64,000 bases of DNA, from NCBI RefSeq assembly GCF_000585355.1, contig NZ_KK073873.1:248001-312000 (forward strand), written 5' to 3'. Source of the stretch: Xylanibacter oryzae DSM 17970. GTDB taxonomy: Bacteria > Bacteroidota > Bacteroidia > Bacteroidales > Bacteroidaceae. Below the pieces are notes generated by a model that was not told the origin of the DNA, did no database searches, and saw only the letters and a program-made list of their open reading frames with translations. Below are positions 9,859 through 18,242 of the stretch, piece by piece. Every line of letters starts with the position of its first letter. Within the stretch, counting starts at the first letter, position 1. The translations under genes and the position numbers were made by a program.

Positions 9859-11610
9859 ATGAATATAAAAAACTATCTATTATTTGCAATGATGCTTTCA
9901 TCATGTAGTATAGTAGCACAAAATGAATTACCTGCATTGCCGCCAATGCCCGAAATTCCGAAACCGTTGCCAATAAACAGTGTCCCAATGGGTAAAAGCG
10001 ATAGTTTTGAAGAAGTAAAATTGGATATACCTATTGCAAAAGGTCCTTTTAAACCTACATGGAAGTCTATAGAGGCAAACTATCCAGGCGAGCCTAAATG
10101 GTTTCGTCAGGCAAAATTTGGAATTTGGGTTCACTTTGGTCCTCAGGCTGCCGGTGAAAGTGGCGACTGGTATGCCCGTAATCTTTATAAGGAAGGTACG
10201 CGTGCATACAAGAACCACCTTAAAAATTTTGGACACCCATCAGAAGTAGGATATAAAGATGTACTTAAAAGCTGGAATCCCACTAAACTTGACCCGGTAA
10301 AGCTTACAGAACTCTACAAGAAAGCCGGTGCCAGGTTTCTTATGATACAGGGAGTGCACCATGATAACTACGACCTTTGGAATTCTAAGTATCAGCCCTG
10401 GAACTCTGTAAATATAGGTCCAAAACGTGATCTACTAAGGGAGTGGGTAAATGCCTGCCATAAAAATCATATGCACTATGGCTTTACATTTCATCATGAA
10501 TACACATGGTGGTGGTGGCAGACTGCATTCGGAAGTGATAAAACAGGCAAATATGCAGGTGTGCCTTACGACGGTAATCTCACACTTGCTGATGGCAAGG
10601 GTAAATGGTGGGAAGGCTATGACCCTAGAAGACTATATGGAATAGACTTGCGTGAATATCAGACAGTAGATTCTATGGCCCATACAGGATGGTCACCGCC
10701 AAAGGCCGGTATCTTTTCTCGTCACCTCGATTATTGTAGGTGGTATGCCACCCAATGGGCTTTGCGCATGATGGATGTGGTAAACAATTATGATCCAGAC
10801 TTTATATACACCGACGGAACTGCGCAGGGGCCTTTTACAGGAAATGGTACAGGCACAGGATATAAGTGTGATGCTATGCAAACCGTAATAGCCGACTATT
10901 ATAATAGAACTCTAAGTAGACGTGGAAAGGTAAATACCTTTAGCATTGTGAAGTTCAAGAATAAAACAAATGGAACAGTAACCACCCGAGAGTTCGCCAT
11001 TCCGGATGAAACTATCAGTGACCAGCCATGGATAGCCGAAGCTCCTGTTGGAGACTGGTTCTATGCTCCGAATTTCACATACGATTCGGGCATGATGATA
11101 CATTATATAATAGAAGCCATTGCTCGTGATGGTAATGCCGCTCTAAACATAGCATTGCATCCCGACGGGTCAATAGACGAAGGCTGTGTCAAGATGCTAA
11201 ATGAAGTAGGAGTGTGGATGAAGAGAAATGGTGAAGCTGTATATGGAAGCTACGCATGGAAAATTCCCGGAGAAGGAGAGATTATAAATGGCAAACTTAA
11301 GATGCTTCCCGGCGGAGCATTAACCAAGGTTCATAGAGACTTTAATTTCAATTCTCATGATATCAGATTCACTGTAGGTGACAATGGCTCTCTGTATGCC
11401 TTTACAATGATTGTTCCTAAGCCAAACAGTCAAGTCATCATCAAATCGCTTGGGGAGAAATCAGGCTATATGAGTAATCCAATTAAAAAAGTTAGCTTAT
11501 TGGGATACAAAGGTAAAATCAAATGGGAGCAGACAGCAAACGGTCTGATTATAAATTGTCCTTCAAAGATGCCATATTCCACATCAGTAGTCTTTAAAAT
11601 AGACAATTAA
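9859..11610 (+). CDS. Alpha-L-fucosidase, GH29 family, secreted or lipoprotein
   Basis: 583 aa. The N-terminus (MNIKNYLLFAMMLSSCSIVAQ) contains LSSC, which could be a lipobox, so the enzyme may be a surface or periplasmic lipoprotein. A Pro-rich linker follows. The catalytic domain shows GH29 landmarks: KFGIWVHFGP, KLTELYKKAGARFLMIQGVHHDNYDLW, and NNYDPDFIYTDG with the candidate nucleophile Asp. It would release alpha-linked L-fucose from host or plant glycans. It is a single gene with a divergent AraC regulator. Confidence 0.88.
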   Translation: MNIKNYLLFAMMLSSCSIVAQNELPALPPMPEIPKPLPINSVPMGKSDSFEEVKLDIPIAKGPFKPTWKSIEANYPGEPKWFRQAKFGIWVHFGPQAAGESGDWYARNLYKEGTRAYKNHLKNFGHPSEVGYKDVLKSWNPTKLDPVKLTELYKKAGARFLMIQGVHHDNYDLWNSKYQPWNSVNIGPKRDLLREWVNACHKNHMHYGFTFHHEYTWWWWQTAFGSDKTGKYAGVPYDGNLTLADGKGKWWEGYDPRRLYGIDLREYQTVDSMAHTGWSPPKAGIFSRHLDYCRWYATQWALRMMDVVNNYDPDFIYTDGTAQGPFTGNGTGTGYKCDAMQTVIADYYNRTLSRRGKVNTFSIVKFKNKTNGTVTTREFAIPDETISDQPWIAEAPVGDWFYAPNFTYDSGMMIHYIIEAIARDGNAALNIALHPDGSIDEGCVKMLNEVGVWMKRNGEAVYGSYAWKIPGEGEIINGKLKMLPGGALTKVHRDFNFNSHDIRFTVGDNGSLYAFTMIVPKPNSQVIIKSLGEKSGYMSNPIKKVSLLGYKGKIKWEQTANGLIINCPSKMPYSTSVVFKIDN

Positions 11611-11659
11611 ATATTATAACTGAATAGGTGATATTAAGCGTACGCCTTATCGCAAAAAA

Positions 11660-11697
11660 AATGGAGCAGAATATATATTAAATATTCCTGCTCCATT
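11660..11697. terminator. Bidirectional terminator between fucosidase and fabI
   Basis: The arms AATGGAGCAG (11660-11669) and CTGCTCCATT (11688-11697) form a stem extended by an AT-rich inner helix. On the minus strand it runs into eight T residues, so it mainly ends the fabI transcript; on the plus strand a short T run follows. Confidence 0.8.
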
Positions 11698-11727
11698 TGA
11701 TTTCAAAGTTAACACCTTGAATTGTTT

Positions 11728-12558
11728 TTATTTCTTTTCAGACAGCCCTTTAGAGATAGCTTCCATACCCTTGATGCTCATTCCCATATTAGAGAATCCA
11801 CCATCGTGGAAAAGATTCTGCATAGTAACCTTACGAGTAAGGTCGCTGAAGAGAGTTATGATATAGTCAGCACAATCGTCAGCAGAAGCATTTCCTAACG
11901 GGGACATCATTTCAGCATAATCTACAAGATTATTAAATCCGGTAATTCCGCTTCCTGCTGTTGTCTTGGTTGGCGACTGTGATATAGTGTTGATACGTAC
12001 ATGCTTTTCCTGTCCGTAAATATAACCGAAGCTTCTGGCTATAGACTCAAGCATAGACTTAGCGTCAGCCATGTCATTATAGTTGCAGAAGGTACGTTCA
12101 GCTGCTATATAGCTCAGCGCTACAACAGAGCCCCATTCGTTGATAGCATCCATTTTGTAGCAAGCCTGCAATATTTTATGGAACGATATAGCCGAAATAT
12201 CCAGAGTCTGATGATACAAGTTATAGTTGATATCATTATAAGCATTCTCTTTTCTTACGTTAGGAGACATACCTATAGAGTGCAATACGAAGTCTATTTT
12301 ACCGCCGAAATGCTCCATTGTCTTTGATATCAAGTTTTCGAGATCCTCAATATTAGTAGCATCTGCGGGTATTACAATCGTATTATATTTCTCTGCAAGA
12401 GCATCAATAGTACCAAATCTCATACTTGCAGGAGTATTGGTAAGTACAAATTCTGCTCCTTCAGCAGCAGCATGTTCAGCTGTTTTCCAAGCAATAGATT
12501 GCTCATTCAATGCGCCGAATATTATTCCTTTTTTTCCTTTTAGTAAATTGTAACTCAT
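11728..12558 (-). CDS. fabI: Enoyl-[acyl-carrier-protein] reductase (NADH)
   Basis: 276 aa, an atypical short-chain dehydrogenase of fatty acid synthesis type II. The cofactor motif GALNEQSIAW is near the N-terminus. The catalytic Tyr-x6-Lys pair is seen in YNDMADAK, and SPTKTTAGSGI is the substrate-binding loop. It reduces trans-2-enoyl-ACP in the last step of each elongation cycle and is the triclosan target in related species. It is a single gene. Confidence 0.94.
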   Translation of the reverse strand: MSYNLLKGKKGIIFGALNEQSIAWKTAEHAAAEGAEFVLTNTPASMRFGTIDALAEKYNTIVIPADATNIEDLENLISKTMEHFGGKIDFVLHSIGMSPNVRKENAYNDINYNLYHQTLDISAISFHKILQACYKMDAINEWGSVVALSYIAAERTFCNYNDMADAKSMLESIARSFGYIYGQEKHVRINTISQSPTKTTAGSGITGFNNLVDYAEMMSPLGNASADDCADYIITLFSDLTRKVTMQNLFHDGGFSNMGMSIKGMEAISKGLSEKK

Positions 12559-12738
12559 ACCTTTTGTTTGTTAATTTTATTATCTATTCAATTTTTTGTG
12601 GGCGGCAAAAGTACCATTCTTTTTTATATCATGAATATTAAAACTGTTGTTTAATACTTTTTGTAACTATTATTAACTAATACTGATATTTTTTACGGAT
12701 AAATCAGTACATCTCTTTATTATTTATTTAAAATAATA

Positions 12739-12835
12739 CCACTTTACCACTATCAGTGATAACTGATTGATAATAAAATATTTACCGCATCTTAATAATG
12801 CACTTTACTACCACAAAACGCCACTATAATACCAC
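12739..12835 (-). repeat. 97-bp dispersed repeat, copy 1
   Basis: Its reverse complement aligns without gaps to 15716-15812. By eye the match is 79 of 97 positions: the outer 38 bp (12798-12835) with one mismatch, the other outer 14 bp identical, and 28 of 45 in the middle. The conserved end contains GTGG words spaced 10-11 bp apart. Confidence 0.85.
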
Positions 12836-12840
12836 TCTGA

Positions 12841-13005
12841 AGCATAGCTTTTAATGTAGAAAAGCTATGCTTTAGACAAAAAAGTAGCCCTACATTTAGT
12901 GTAAAAGGTATGCTTTAGCTCCGTAAAAGGTATGCATTAGTCTAGTAAAACCTATGCTTTTACCCTTCTAAAGCATAGCTCCGGCAAGGTAAAAGCTATT
13001 CTTTG
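12841..13005. repeat. Array of ~22-bp imperfect repeats around AAAGCTATGCTTTA
   Basis: Seven related words occur: 12841-12852 and 12968-12980 in one orientation (AGCATAGCT), and 12860-12875, 12901-12918, 12922-12940, 12944-12962 and 12989-13005 in the other (TAAAAGSTATGCTTTAG-like). The GTAAAA/CTAAAG starts fall at 12901, 12923, 12945, 12968 and 12989, giving a period of 21-23 bp. Many words are near-palindromes and can pair with each other. It is not a CRISPR array: the units are imperfect, in mixed orientation, and leave almost no spacer. Confidence 0.75.
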
Positions 13006-13513
13006 ACTTTATCTGTTAGATATTTGACTATGAATTGGGTTTTGCATACATCTTTTTTGTTATACTTACTGATTTACTATACAAATTATTGATAACTTTA
13101 CTGAAACACTTTACAGAAACATAAAATCATTCCTGATTTGCTTAACACAGAAAAGATATTTTACATATTATTCTGAAGGTATTTTTATGTTTGCACAGTT
13201 TAATATAATACCTTATATATAAGAAACCAATGAAAAAGACAAGAATAGTTTGTTAAGCTGTTATAGATGTAAAGTCTTCAAAGATAGTGAAAATCCAAAA
13301 TGACTTCTTTTTATTTCTAAATATGGCATGTGTTTTTAAGTACATATATACCATTTTTTATTATATGGGAGTAAACTTTCAATTTGATACTATTATTAAA
13401 AAAAACATTTCACATTGATATGTAATAAGACATCTTTTATGACAAAATGATACATTAACTAAAAAATAACAAACAAAATGTCATAATAATGCAGGATATA
13501 CTGTCATATTGTA

Positions 13514-13521
13514 TATTTTTG
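13514..13521 (+). promoter_or_regulatory. -7 promoter element for glnK-amtB
   Basis: TATTTTTG matches TAnnTTTG and gives a leader of about 130 nt before the ATG at 13660. No -33 TTTG is seen 19-20 bp upstream, suggesting an activated promoter. TGTCATAAT/CTGTCATAT words lie just upstream and could be operator halves. Confidence 0.5.
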
Positions 13522-13659
13522 CATCGATATTTAAACAATTTGATTGAATTCGCAAAGAAGTTTTTCATATACTATCATATATAAGAGTCATAACATGTAA
13601 AATAGATATTATACTATAATATTCGTAATATATTTTTATTCATTTAATTGTAAGTTGTT

Positions 13660-14010
13660 ATGAAAAAAATTGAAGCAATTATCCGAACCTCAAAATTTGA
13701 AGAGGTGAAAGAAGCCTTACGGCAGGCTGGTATTGAATTTTTTTCTTACTCAGATGTAACAGGAGTAGGGAATGAAATTAGAAAAGGTGAATTATCATAC
13801 CGTGGTACAGTGTATGATACCAGCTATATTCCGCGACAGTTGTTGACAATAGTAGTTCGTGATATCAATGCGAAGAAGACCGTTGAGGCTGTATTAAAAT
13901 CTGCAAAGACAGGGGTTATCGGCGACGGCAAGATCTTTGTCTCTACGTTAGAAGAGTCTTATCGTATACGGACAGGTGAAGAGGGAGATGACTCATTGTA
14001 TAATAAATAA
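13660..14010 (+). CDS. glnK: Nitrogen regulatory protein PII
   Basis: 116 aa, the usual PII length. The N-terminal strand MKKIEAIIRTSKFEEVKEAL, the T-loop region (GELSYRGTVYDTSYIPRQLL, with Tyr residues) and the B-loop TGVIGDGKIFV are clear. PII trimers bind ATP/ADP and 2-oxoglutarate, and the T-loop plugs the ammonium channel when nitrogen is ample. It is 15 bp upstream of amtB, the classic glnK-amtB pair. The T-loop differs from the enterobacterial one, so the usual uridylylation Tyr cannot be assumed. Confidence 0.93.
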   Translation: MKKIEAIIRTSKFEEVKEALRQAGIEFFSYSDVTGVGNEIRKGELSYRGTVYDTSYIPRQLLTIVVRDINAKKTVEAVLKSAKTGVIGDGKIFVSTLEESYRIRTGEEGDDSLYNK

Positions 14011-14025
14011 TAAACGATTAATGTT

Positions 14026-15576
14026 ATGAAAAAGTTTTTATTAGTGTTACTGATGATACTCACAGTTTCAGTAACGGATTATGCGTATGCGGGTACGGTA
14101 AAAGCCGCGGATCCGGCCGGAACGGCCACAGGAACTGTAAATGATATCACAGCCGTGAAACAAGGAAAACCTACACAGGGTGAACTTGAAGATCAGGTAG
14201 GTCATAATAAAGTGGCCATCAATATGGTATGGACACTTATAACAGGATTCTTAGTAATGTTTATGCAGGCCGGTTTCGCAATGGTTGAGACAGGACTTAC
14301 AAGGGCAAAGAATGCCAACCATACGATGGCTATGAACTTTATGGTTTATGCCTTAGGTATGTTGGGATTCTTTATGAGTGGATTTGCCCTAATGTTTGGT
14401 GGCATTGGAAGCCTTGGCACATTAGGTGGATTCGGAGGTTTAGCCCACGAATTCTCAATCAATTTGTTCGGTCATACTTTTGGACTTTTCGGAACAAGTG
14501 GATTTTTCCTAAGTGGAGGAAATTACGATGTTGCTGTATTTGCCCTTTTCTTATTTGAGATGGTCTTCATGGATACAACGGCCACTATCCCTACCGGATC
14601 AATGGCTGAACGTTGGAAATTCTCTTCGTTTGCTATCTATGGTGTTGTTGTCGGTGCCTTAATCTACCCTATTTTCGGAAACTGGGTGTGGGGTGGAGGC
14701 TGGCTTTCACAACTTGGAAGTATGTTCGGACTTGGACATGGTGTAGTCGACTTTGCTGGTTCTTCAGTGGTCCACATGACCGGTGGCGTGTTAGCATTGG
14801 TTGGTGCGGCAATGCTTGGTCCGCGTGTTGGAAAATATAATAAAGACGGTTCACCTAATGCTATTCCAGGTCATAACATACCGATGGCGATTGTCGGCTG
14901 TTTCATCTTGGCTTTCGGATGGTTCGGATTCAATCCGGGTTCATCATTGGCCGGTGGTGATTTGAGAATCAGTGTTGTTGCCGTTAATACGATGATAGCA
15001 TCAGCAACCGGAGCTTTCTCATCCATGGCGTATATGTGGTGGTTTAAGACCAAGAAACCGGATCCAACAATGATGATCAATGGTATGTTAGCCGGCCTTG
15101 TGGCAATTACAGCTCCCTGTGCTTTTGTCAATGTCGGAAGTGCTGCTATAATTGGCCTTATTTCGGGCGTATTAGTAATTGAAGCCTCATTTTTCTTTGA
15201 GCGAAAACTAAAGATTGACGATCCTGTAGGAGCAATTTCTGTACATGGTGTGAACGGAGCCTGGGGAGTATTATCATTAGGTCTCTTTGCTGATGGTTCA
15301 TATGGCAGTGGTTGGAACGGTGTAAAAGGCACTGTAACAGGGCTTTTTTATGGAGACCCGAGTCAATTTTTTGCACAGCTTATAGGTGTCATCACCAATT
15401 TTATCTATGTCGCTGCCATAGGATGGGTTGTCTTTAAGATTATTGGACTCATTACTCATGGAATGAGAGTAGACGTTGATGCCGAACTTGGTGGACTTGA
15501 TGTTCCTGAAATGGGCATAGAAGGTTATGCCGGTATTAAGATGGATAAGAATTCAGAGACACCTCTTTCAAAATAA
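14026..15576 (+). CDS. amtB: Ammonium transporter AmtB
   Basis: 516 aa with a cleavable signal peptide (MKKFLLVLLMILTVSVTDYAYA) and about eleven membrane helices. The two pore histidines lie in SSVVHMTGGVLALVGA and in ISVHGVNGAWGVLSLG. The loop FMQAGFAMVETGLTRAKN is a family hallmark. It conducts ammonia/ammonium across the inner membrane under nitrogen limitation, gated by the adjacent PII protein. A ~50-residue polar segment precedes the first channel helix. Confidence 0.95.
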   Translation: MKKFLLVLLMILTVSVTDYAYAGTVKAADPAGTATGTVNDITAVKQGKPTQGELEDQVGHNKVAINMVWTLITGFLVMFMQAGFAMVETGLTRAKNANHTMAMNFMVYALGMLGFFMSGFALMFGGIGSLGTLGGFGGLAHEFSINLFGHTFGLFGTSGFFLSGGNYDVAVFALFLFEMVFMDTTATIPTGSMAERWKFSSFAIYGVVVGALIYPIFGNWVWGGGWLSQLGSMFGLGHGVVDFAGSSVVHMTGGVLALVGAAMLGPRVGKYNKDGSPNAIPGHNIPMAIVGCFILAFGWFGFNPGSSLAGGDLRISVVAVNTMIASATGAFSSMAYMWWFKTKKPDPTMMINGMLAGLVAITAPCAFVNVGSAAIIGLISGVLVIEASFFFERKLKIDDPVGAISVHGVNGAWGVLSLGLFADGSYGSGWNGVKGTVTGLFYGDPSQFFAQLIGVITNFIYVAAIGWVVFKIIGLITHGMRVDVDAELGGLDVPEMGIEGYAGIKMDKNSETPLSK

Positions 15577-15591
15577 CATAATGTCATTTTT

Positions 15592-15643
15592 GATGTGCCT
15601 TGATTTAGTCTTGTTGTGATAACAAAGCTGTATCAGGCACATC
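15592..15643 (+). terminator. Terminator after amtB
   Basis: GATGTGCCTTGAT (15592-15604) pairs with ATCAGGCACATC (15632-15643) with one bulged T, followed by CTTTTTTATTTT. It starts 15 bp after the amtB stop. Confidence 0.8.
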
Positions 15644-15715
15644 CTTTTTTATTTTATTATCATCATAGGATGGTTAACTTTAAAATTATAGTACACTTTT
15701 CTGTATTAAATAATG

Positions 15716-15812
15716 GTGGTATTATAGTGGCATTTTGTGGTAGTAAAGTGCATCTTTGTGAGACGTTATATACCTTATAATGAATCATTTACCATAAGTA
15801 GTGGTAAAGTGG
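15716..15812 (+). repeat. 97-bp dispersed repeat, copy 2 (inverted relative to copy 1)
   Basis: Same length as the copy at 12739-12835 and in the opposite orientation, so the pair brackets glnK-amtB. The first 38 bases carry GTGG/GTGC words at 15716, 15727, 15737 and 15748; further GTGG words are at 15801 and 15809. A role as a protein-binding site or a small mobile repeat is inference. Confidence 0.85.
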
Positions 15813-16067
15813 CATTTCTTTTTAAAAAAAAGGCGTGTCCTTCTTTGCCTATAAAGGCTTACTAGAAATTTAGTGGGGATTTTTTATTAGTGGATAATAA
15901 TCTTTGTATATATTTTAGATACAACATTATTATTGCCATTGGAAGTGTTATAATACTTTGCTATTTTAGAAAAATAGATTACATAAACAGAGATTCGCAT
16001 TTATATTAAGGAATGACCCTTGGGCATTTATTTTGAGACCGAAGTTTTTGTTTCCAGAAAAAATAGC

Positions 16068-16075
16068 TACCTTTG
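16068..16075 (+). promoter_or_regulatory. -7 promoter element for the kinase-lrgAB operon
   Basis: TACCTTTG matches TAnnTTTG, 33 bp before ATG 16108. TTTG at 16047-16050 lies 17 bp upstream, slightly short for a -33 box. Confidence 0.55.
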
Positions 16076-16107
16076 CACCCGTATTCATAAATAACAAATA
16101 GGTTCTG

Positions 16108-16701
16108 ATGATAATAACAATTGCTCGACTATGTGGTTGTGGGGCGCTCCACGTGGGCGAAAATCTCGCAAAACACTATGGGATACCATTTTATACCAGA
16201 CAGACGCTGATGCAGCTTGCCCGGGACAAAGGTATGCTCACAGAAATGGATGATTTCTTTGAGGAAAGGCCGGTTAACGAATTGCTTGTTGCCATCTCAT
16301 CTGAGTTGTCAGACGCTCGAACAGGCACAACTGAAAAACCGCTAAAGATTCTTTTAGACTTGATTGGAACCAAAGATTGTATAATCATCGGACGATGCGG
16401 CAATTATATCTTCCGTAATCGTACAGACCTCATATCTGTTTTTCTGAAAGGTGATCTGGGCACACGTATTGAGAATATACAGAAGGAAAAGAACCTGTCA
16501 TTGACAGATGCAAGGGAATTTGTAGAGGATGCCGATGATTGCCGCGTGAGATACCATAAATTTTATACGGGATTGAGTTGGGGAAATGCCTCTGACTACG
16601 ACATCTGTTTAGACAGCTGCCGACTGGGTACTGAGCAGACTGCGGAAATGATAGAACGGTATATTGACATCACCGGTAGTAAAAAGGCTTCACATCTATG
16701 A
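16108..16701 (+). CDS. Cytidylate kinase-like protein
   Basis: 197 aa of the cytidylate-kinase-like family: an N-terminal MIITIARLCGCGALHVGENLAKHYGIPFYTR in which the P-loop is GCGALHVG, and a central IIIGRCGNYIF strand. Members are annotated as nucleotide-kinase-like, but the substrate is unknown. Its stop overlaps the ATG of the LrgA-like gene (ATGA), so the three genes 16108-17746 form one operon. A link between a nucleotide-kinase fold and LrgAB membrane proteins is suggested by the operon only. Confidence 0.75.
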   Translation: MIITIARLCGCGALHVGENLAKHYGIPFYTRQTLMQLARDKGMLTEMDDFFEERPVNELLVAISSELSDARTGTTEKPLKILLDLIGTKDCIIIGRCGNYIFRNRTDLISVFLKGDLGTRIENIQKEKNLSLTDAREFVEDADDCRVRYHKFYTGLSWGNASDYDICLDSCRLGTEQTAEMIERYIDITGSKKASHL

Positions 16702-17057
16702 AATATCTGATACAATTTCTCATTATTATAACATTCTCTTTCTTAGGTGAGGCGATTCATCACTTACTGCCATTGCCTATTCCGGCGAGCATTTATGGTA
16801 TTGTACTGCTTTTTACGGCTTTAGAACTGAAATGGATTAAGGTGAAGGACATCTTTGAGGCAAGTTCGTTTTTAATAGTTATCATGCCAGTCATGTTTAT
16901 TCCTTCTGCTGTAGGACTTGTCGACTCATGGGGTAGCATTGGTAACAACTGGTTGGCATATATTATTATTACCGTGGTGACAACATTTGTGGTTATGGCA
17001 TCGGCTGGGTTAGTAACTCAATATGTGATTCGTAAAGGAAAGGGGAAAAGGGAATGA
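16698..17057 (+). CDS. lrgA: CidA/LrgA-family membrane protein
   Basis: 119 aa with four predicted membrane helices and the family motif LGEAIHHLLPLPIPASIYGIVLLF. LrgA/CidA proteins are small holin-like proteins that work with LrgB; recent work on the family links the pair to pyruvate or other carboxylate transport. ATGA overlaps join it to both neighbours, so its product is probably made in step with LrgB. Confidence 0.88.
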   Translation: MKYLIQFLIIITFSFLGEAIHHLLPLPIPASIYGIVLLFTALELKWIKVKDIFEASSFLIVIMPVMFIPSAVGLVDSWGSIGNNWLAYIIITVVTTFVVMASAGLVTQYVIRKGKGKRE

Positions 17058-17746
17058 AAGAGATGTTTCAGAATTCAGTGTTTTTTGGTGTGCTCATTAG
17101 TTTAGGGGCTTACTTCTTCGGTATGTGGCTGAAGAAGAAGACCGGATGGGCGGTGATGAATCCGCTATTGGTGTCTATAATTCTCATCATCTGCTTCCTT
17201 CTGATTTCAGGGGTTAGCTACAAGTCGTACAACACAGGAGCCAATTGTCTAAGCTATCTGCTCACTCCTGCCACCATCTGCCTGGCTGTGCCACTCTACC
17301 AACAAGTGGAACTGCTTAAGAAAAACTACAAGGCAGTGATAGCGGGCATCTCTGCAGGAGTGCTCTCAAGTCTTCTGTCGGTATTGCTGTTGGCTCTGCT
17401 GTTCGGATTCGGCCATGGGGCTTATGTAACATTCCTACCAAAATCTATCACAACAGCTATCGGCATCAGTGTGAGTGAGGAACTTGGAGGATTTGTATCA
17501 GTTACTGTTGTTGTAATTGTTGTCACGGGTGTATTGGGCAATATTTTCGCCGAGAAATTTCTTAAGATACTAAAAATAGAAGAACCCATAGCGAAGGGGG
17601 TTGCCATAGGCAGTTCGTCTCATGCCATAGGTACGGCAAAAGCAATGGAGATGGGATCTGTAGAGGGTGCCATGAGTGGACTCTCTATTGTGGTATGCGG
17701 TATACTGACAGTTATAGGGGCCTCTGTATTTGCATGTTTTCTATAA
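17054..17746 (+). CDS. lrgB: LrgB-family membrane protein
   Basis: 230 aa, highly hydrophobic, with the LrgB hallmarks FLPKSITTAIGISVSEELGG and GSSSHAIGTAKAMEMG. It is the partner of the LrgA-like protein, starting in its stop codon. The substrate cannot be told from sequence. Confidence 0.9.
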   Translation: MKEMFQNSVFFGVLISLGAYFFGMWLKKKTGWAVMNPLLVSIILIICFLLISGVSYKSYNTGANCLSYLLTPATICLAVPLYQQVELLKKNYKAVIAGISAGVLSSLLSVLLLALLFGFGHGAYVTFLPKSITTAIGISVSEELGGFVSVTVVVIVVTGVLGNIFAEKFLKILKIEEPIAKGVAIGSSSHAIGTAKAMEMGSVEGAMSGLSIVVCGILTVIGASVFACFL

Positions 17747-17750
17747 TACT

Positions 17751-18242
17751 ATGATTATAAAAAAAGCATTATACGATGATATAGAACTGCTAGTTCCAAT
17801 ATATGACTACGCACGGAAATTTATGGCAGATAATGGAAATCCAAATCAATGGATTGATGGTTATCCTTCACGTGAAATTATTGCAAAAGACATAAGTAAT
17901 GGTAATTGTTTTATCTGCAAAAATGAAGAGGGAAGTATTATCGGTGCATTTACTTTTATGATAGGCGAAGACCCTACTTATGGGAAAATATATAAAGGGC
18001 AATGGTTAAATGATAAACCTTACGGCGTAATTCACAGACTTGTATCAGATGGAACTACTCATGGTATTACAAAAAATTGTATTAAATGGTGCTTAAAACA
18101 AATTCAAAATATTCGAATAGATACTCATGCTGACAATAAAATAATGCAAAGTTTGCTAGACAAGACTGGATTTGAATATTGCGGAATAATACATACACAT
18201 AACGGAACAGAAAGACTTGCGTTTCAAATATCAGTGCAATAA
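17751..18242 (+). CDS. GNAT-family N-acetyltransferase
   Basis: 163 aa from ATG 17751; an upstream start inside lrgB is rejected because it overlaps coding sequence and lacks family similarity. The N-terminal MIIKKALYDDIELLVPIYDYARKFM and the later HRLVSDGTTHGITKNCIKWCLKQ (acetyl-CoA-binding loop region) followed by IRIDTHADNKIMQSLLDKTGFEYCG are typical of GNAT enzymes. The substrate is unknown. It lies 4 bp after lrgB and may be cotranscribed. Confidence 0.8.
   Translation: MIIKKALYDDIELLVPIYDYARKFMADNGNPNQWIDGYPSREIIAKDISNGNCFICKNEEGSIIGAFTFMIGEDPTYGKIYKGQWLNDKPYGVIHRLVSDGTTHGITKNCIKWCLKQIQNIRIDTHADNKIMQSLLDKTGFEYCGIIHTHNGTERLAFQISVQ

Larger units (their letters stand above)
12559..13659. 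other. 1.1-kb intergenic region with repeats upstream of glnK
   Basis: No convincing coding sequence is present. It holds one copy of the 97-bp repeat, a ~165-bp array of short AAAGCATAGCTTT-like repeats, an isolated -7-like element TATGTTTG at 13186-13193, and the glnK promoter near 13514. The isolated element could start a small RNA, with an 8-codon ORF at 13230, but nothing else supports that. Confidence 0.6.
15577..16107. other. Intergenic region after amtB
   Basis: It contains the amtB terminator, the second copy of the 97-bp repeat, AT-rich sequence with no coding potential that I can see, and the -7 element TACCTTTG at 16068-16075 before the next gene. Confidence 0.6.

Noticed and set aside
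12841..13005. Possible CRISPR array
   Set aside because: Repeats are short, imperfect and in both orientations, spacers are absent, and no cas genes are in the window.
13230..13256. 8-codon ORF as a leader peptide of glnK
   Set aside because: Too short and ~400 bp away from glnK, with a separate promoter nearer to glnK.
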